Source: Larkinella bovis (GTDB lineage Bacteria > Bacteroidota > Bacteroidia > Cytophagales > Spirosomataceae). From it: a stretch of 64,000 nucleotides of DNA. The stretch spans positions 248,001-312,000 of the forward strand of contig NZ_JBHSMA010000005.1 in NCBI RefSeq assembly GCF_042655385.1, given 5' to 3'. Below are positions 63,282-64,000 of this stretch, piece by piece; within the stretch, counting starts at the first letter, position 1; every line of letters starts with the position of its first letter. A program made the position numbers and the translations under genes. The notes under the pieces were generated by a model that saw only the letters and a program-made list of their open reading frames with translations, was not told where the DNA came from and did not search any database.

Positions 63282-64000
63282 ATGAGAAGAATACTTTTTA
63301 TCATTAGTCTCAGCATTGTTGGCTTCTTATCGGCCAGGGCAGATGAAAAACCGGTATTGAAATTCAATGCCCGGTCCAGGTTTAAAATAGTACAGTTCAC
63401 GGATATTCATTTACAGTATGATTCATACCGTTCGGATAGCGTCCTGGTGATGATGAGGACGGTTATTAAAAGAGAAAAACCCGACCTGGTGATGCTTACC
63501 GGCGACGTGGTCGGCTCGGATAACAGAAAAAAAGCATGGCTGAAAGTCGCGCAGGTGATGATTGATGCCAAAGTCCCCTGGGCCGCCATGCTGGGTAATC
63601 ATGATGCGGAGTATGAACTGGACAAGGAGCAGACCATGAATGTTATTGTCGGTTTGCCCTATAACCTGACCATCAGCGGGCCGAAAGAACTCGCAGGAAA
63701 AGGGAATTACGTCCTGCCCATACAATCTTCAAAGTCGCAAAAGACCGCGGCCGTGTGTTATGTTTTAGATTCCGAGGAGCGGCCGCAGTCGGACGTTTCC
63801 GCATGGATGGATGAAAGCCAGGTCCAATGGTACAAGGAGCAGAGTGCTGCATTTACCAAACAAAATAACGGAACTCCGCTTCCCGCGCTGGCATTTTTTC
63901 ATATCCCTTTTCCCGAATATTCGGATGTTGTGGGAAAAAGCACCACCTATGGAATTTCCTACGAAAAGCTACATTCCAAACCGAAGAATCCTTCCAATTT
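63282..64000 (+). CDS. metallophosphoesterase, module C (3' end outside window)
   Basis: The frame begins MRRILFIISLSIVGFLSARA, a signal peptide, and stays open to the end of the window (239 codons read). Calcineurin-like metal ligands are FTDIHLQYD near residue 40, MLTGDVVGSD near 72 and MLGNHDAEYE near 105, with FFHIPFPEY at about 212; the usual C-terminal GHxH motif would lie beyond the window. It is a periplasmic metal-dependent phosphatase or phosphodiesterase and the probable fifth gene of module C, 163 bases after susD, mirroring the phosphoesterase of module B though of a different subtype (no fibronectin-like domain here). Confidence 0.85.
   Translation, partial: MRRILFIISLSIVGFLSARADEKPVLKFNARSRFKIVQFTDIHLQYDSYRSDSVLVMMRTVIKREKPDLVMLTGDVVGSDNRKKAWLKVAQVMIDAKVPWAAMLGNHDAEYELDKEQTMNVIVGLPYNLTISGPKELAGKGNYVLPIQSSKSQKTAAVCYVLDSEERPQSDVSAWMDESQVQWYKEQSAAFTKQNNGTPLPALAFFHIPFPEYSDVVGKSTTYGISYEKLHSKPKNPSN

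Noticed and set aside
1..64000. CRISPR arrays, tRNA or rRNA genes, intact transposase genes
   Set aside because: Looked for in all gaps; repeats found are single inverted repeats, not regularly spaced direct repeats, and no cloverleaf or transposase motif was seen.

Overview
The window reads as a chromosomal segment of a Bacteroidota bacterium, most likely a Cytophagales/Spirosomataceae relative (Spirosoma/Larkinella-like; this is inference from gene families, not from a marker gene). The basis is four SusC/SusD pairs, three ECF sigma/FecR signalling sets, Bacteroidota-type promoter -7 boxes (TAnnTTTG), and roughly half G+C with dense gene packing. No rRNA, tRNA, CRISPR array, intact insertion sequence or phage gene was recognised.

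Region 1 (1-17.3 kb, mainly minus strand) is a polysaccharide utilisation locus. It holds the C-terminal part of a GntR/UTRA regulator (plus strand), an SGNH hydrolase, two tandem GH106-type alpha-L-rhamnosidases, an unrecognised 836-residue secreted protein, a SusD lipoprotein, a SusC transporter, an AraA/FucI-like sugar isomerase and an ExuT-like MFS permease. A 14-bp motif (CTTAACGCACTAAG) lies just upstream of both the isomerase and the permease and is a candidate operator. The likely flow is capture and import by SusC/D, periplasmic trimming by the rhamnosidases and esterase-like hydrolase, sugar uptake by the permease, then isomerisation.

Region 2 (17.3-24.8 kb) is housekeeping: folB, a DivIVA-domain protein, a WD40 protein, a phosphopantetheinyl transferase, a SirB1-like protein, and galE-rfbB-rfbA for nucleotide-sugar synthesis.

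Region 3 (24.8-29.4 kb) is the most unusual part. A two-gene cassette, a small cytoplasmic protein ending in a CPxxC motif plus a seven-helix membrane protein, occurs twice in tandem. It is followed by a sensor kinase with almost no sensory domain and a LuxR-type response regulator. One of the two membrane-protein genes is strikingly AT-rich. I do not recognise this arrangement as a described system; a membrane-sensor module feeding the two-component pair is a reasonable hypothesis.

Region 4 (29.5-39.9 kb) holds sucA, an E2 gene with two lipoyl domains, and lpdA (the 2-oxoglutarate dehydrogenase complex), then an M28 peptidase, a Tat-exported GHL6-like putative glycoside hydrolase, and a MazG-like pyrophosphohydrolase.

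Region 5 (40-64 kb) contains three consecutive ECF sigma / FecR / STN-containing SusC / SusD modules (A plus strand, B minus, C plus). B and C are divergent and each ends with a metallophosphoesterase; the last of these runs off the window. Between B and C lies the frameshifted relic of a Tat-exported protein.

Long hairpins of several kinds sit in many gaps downstream of genes. Some share sequence or architecture, suggesting families of REP-like or 3'-end elements.
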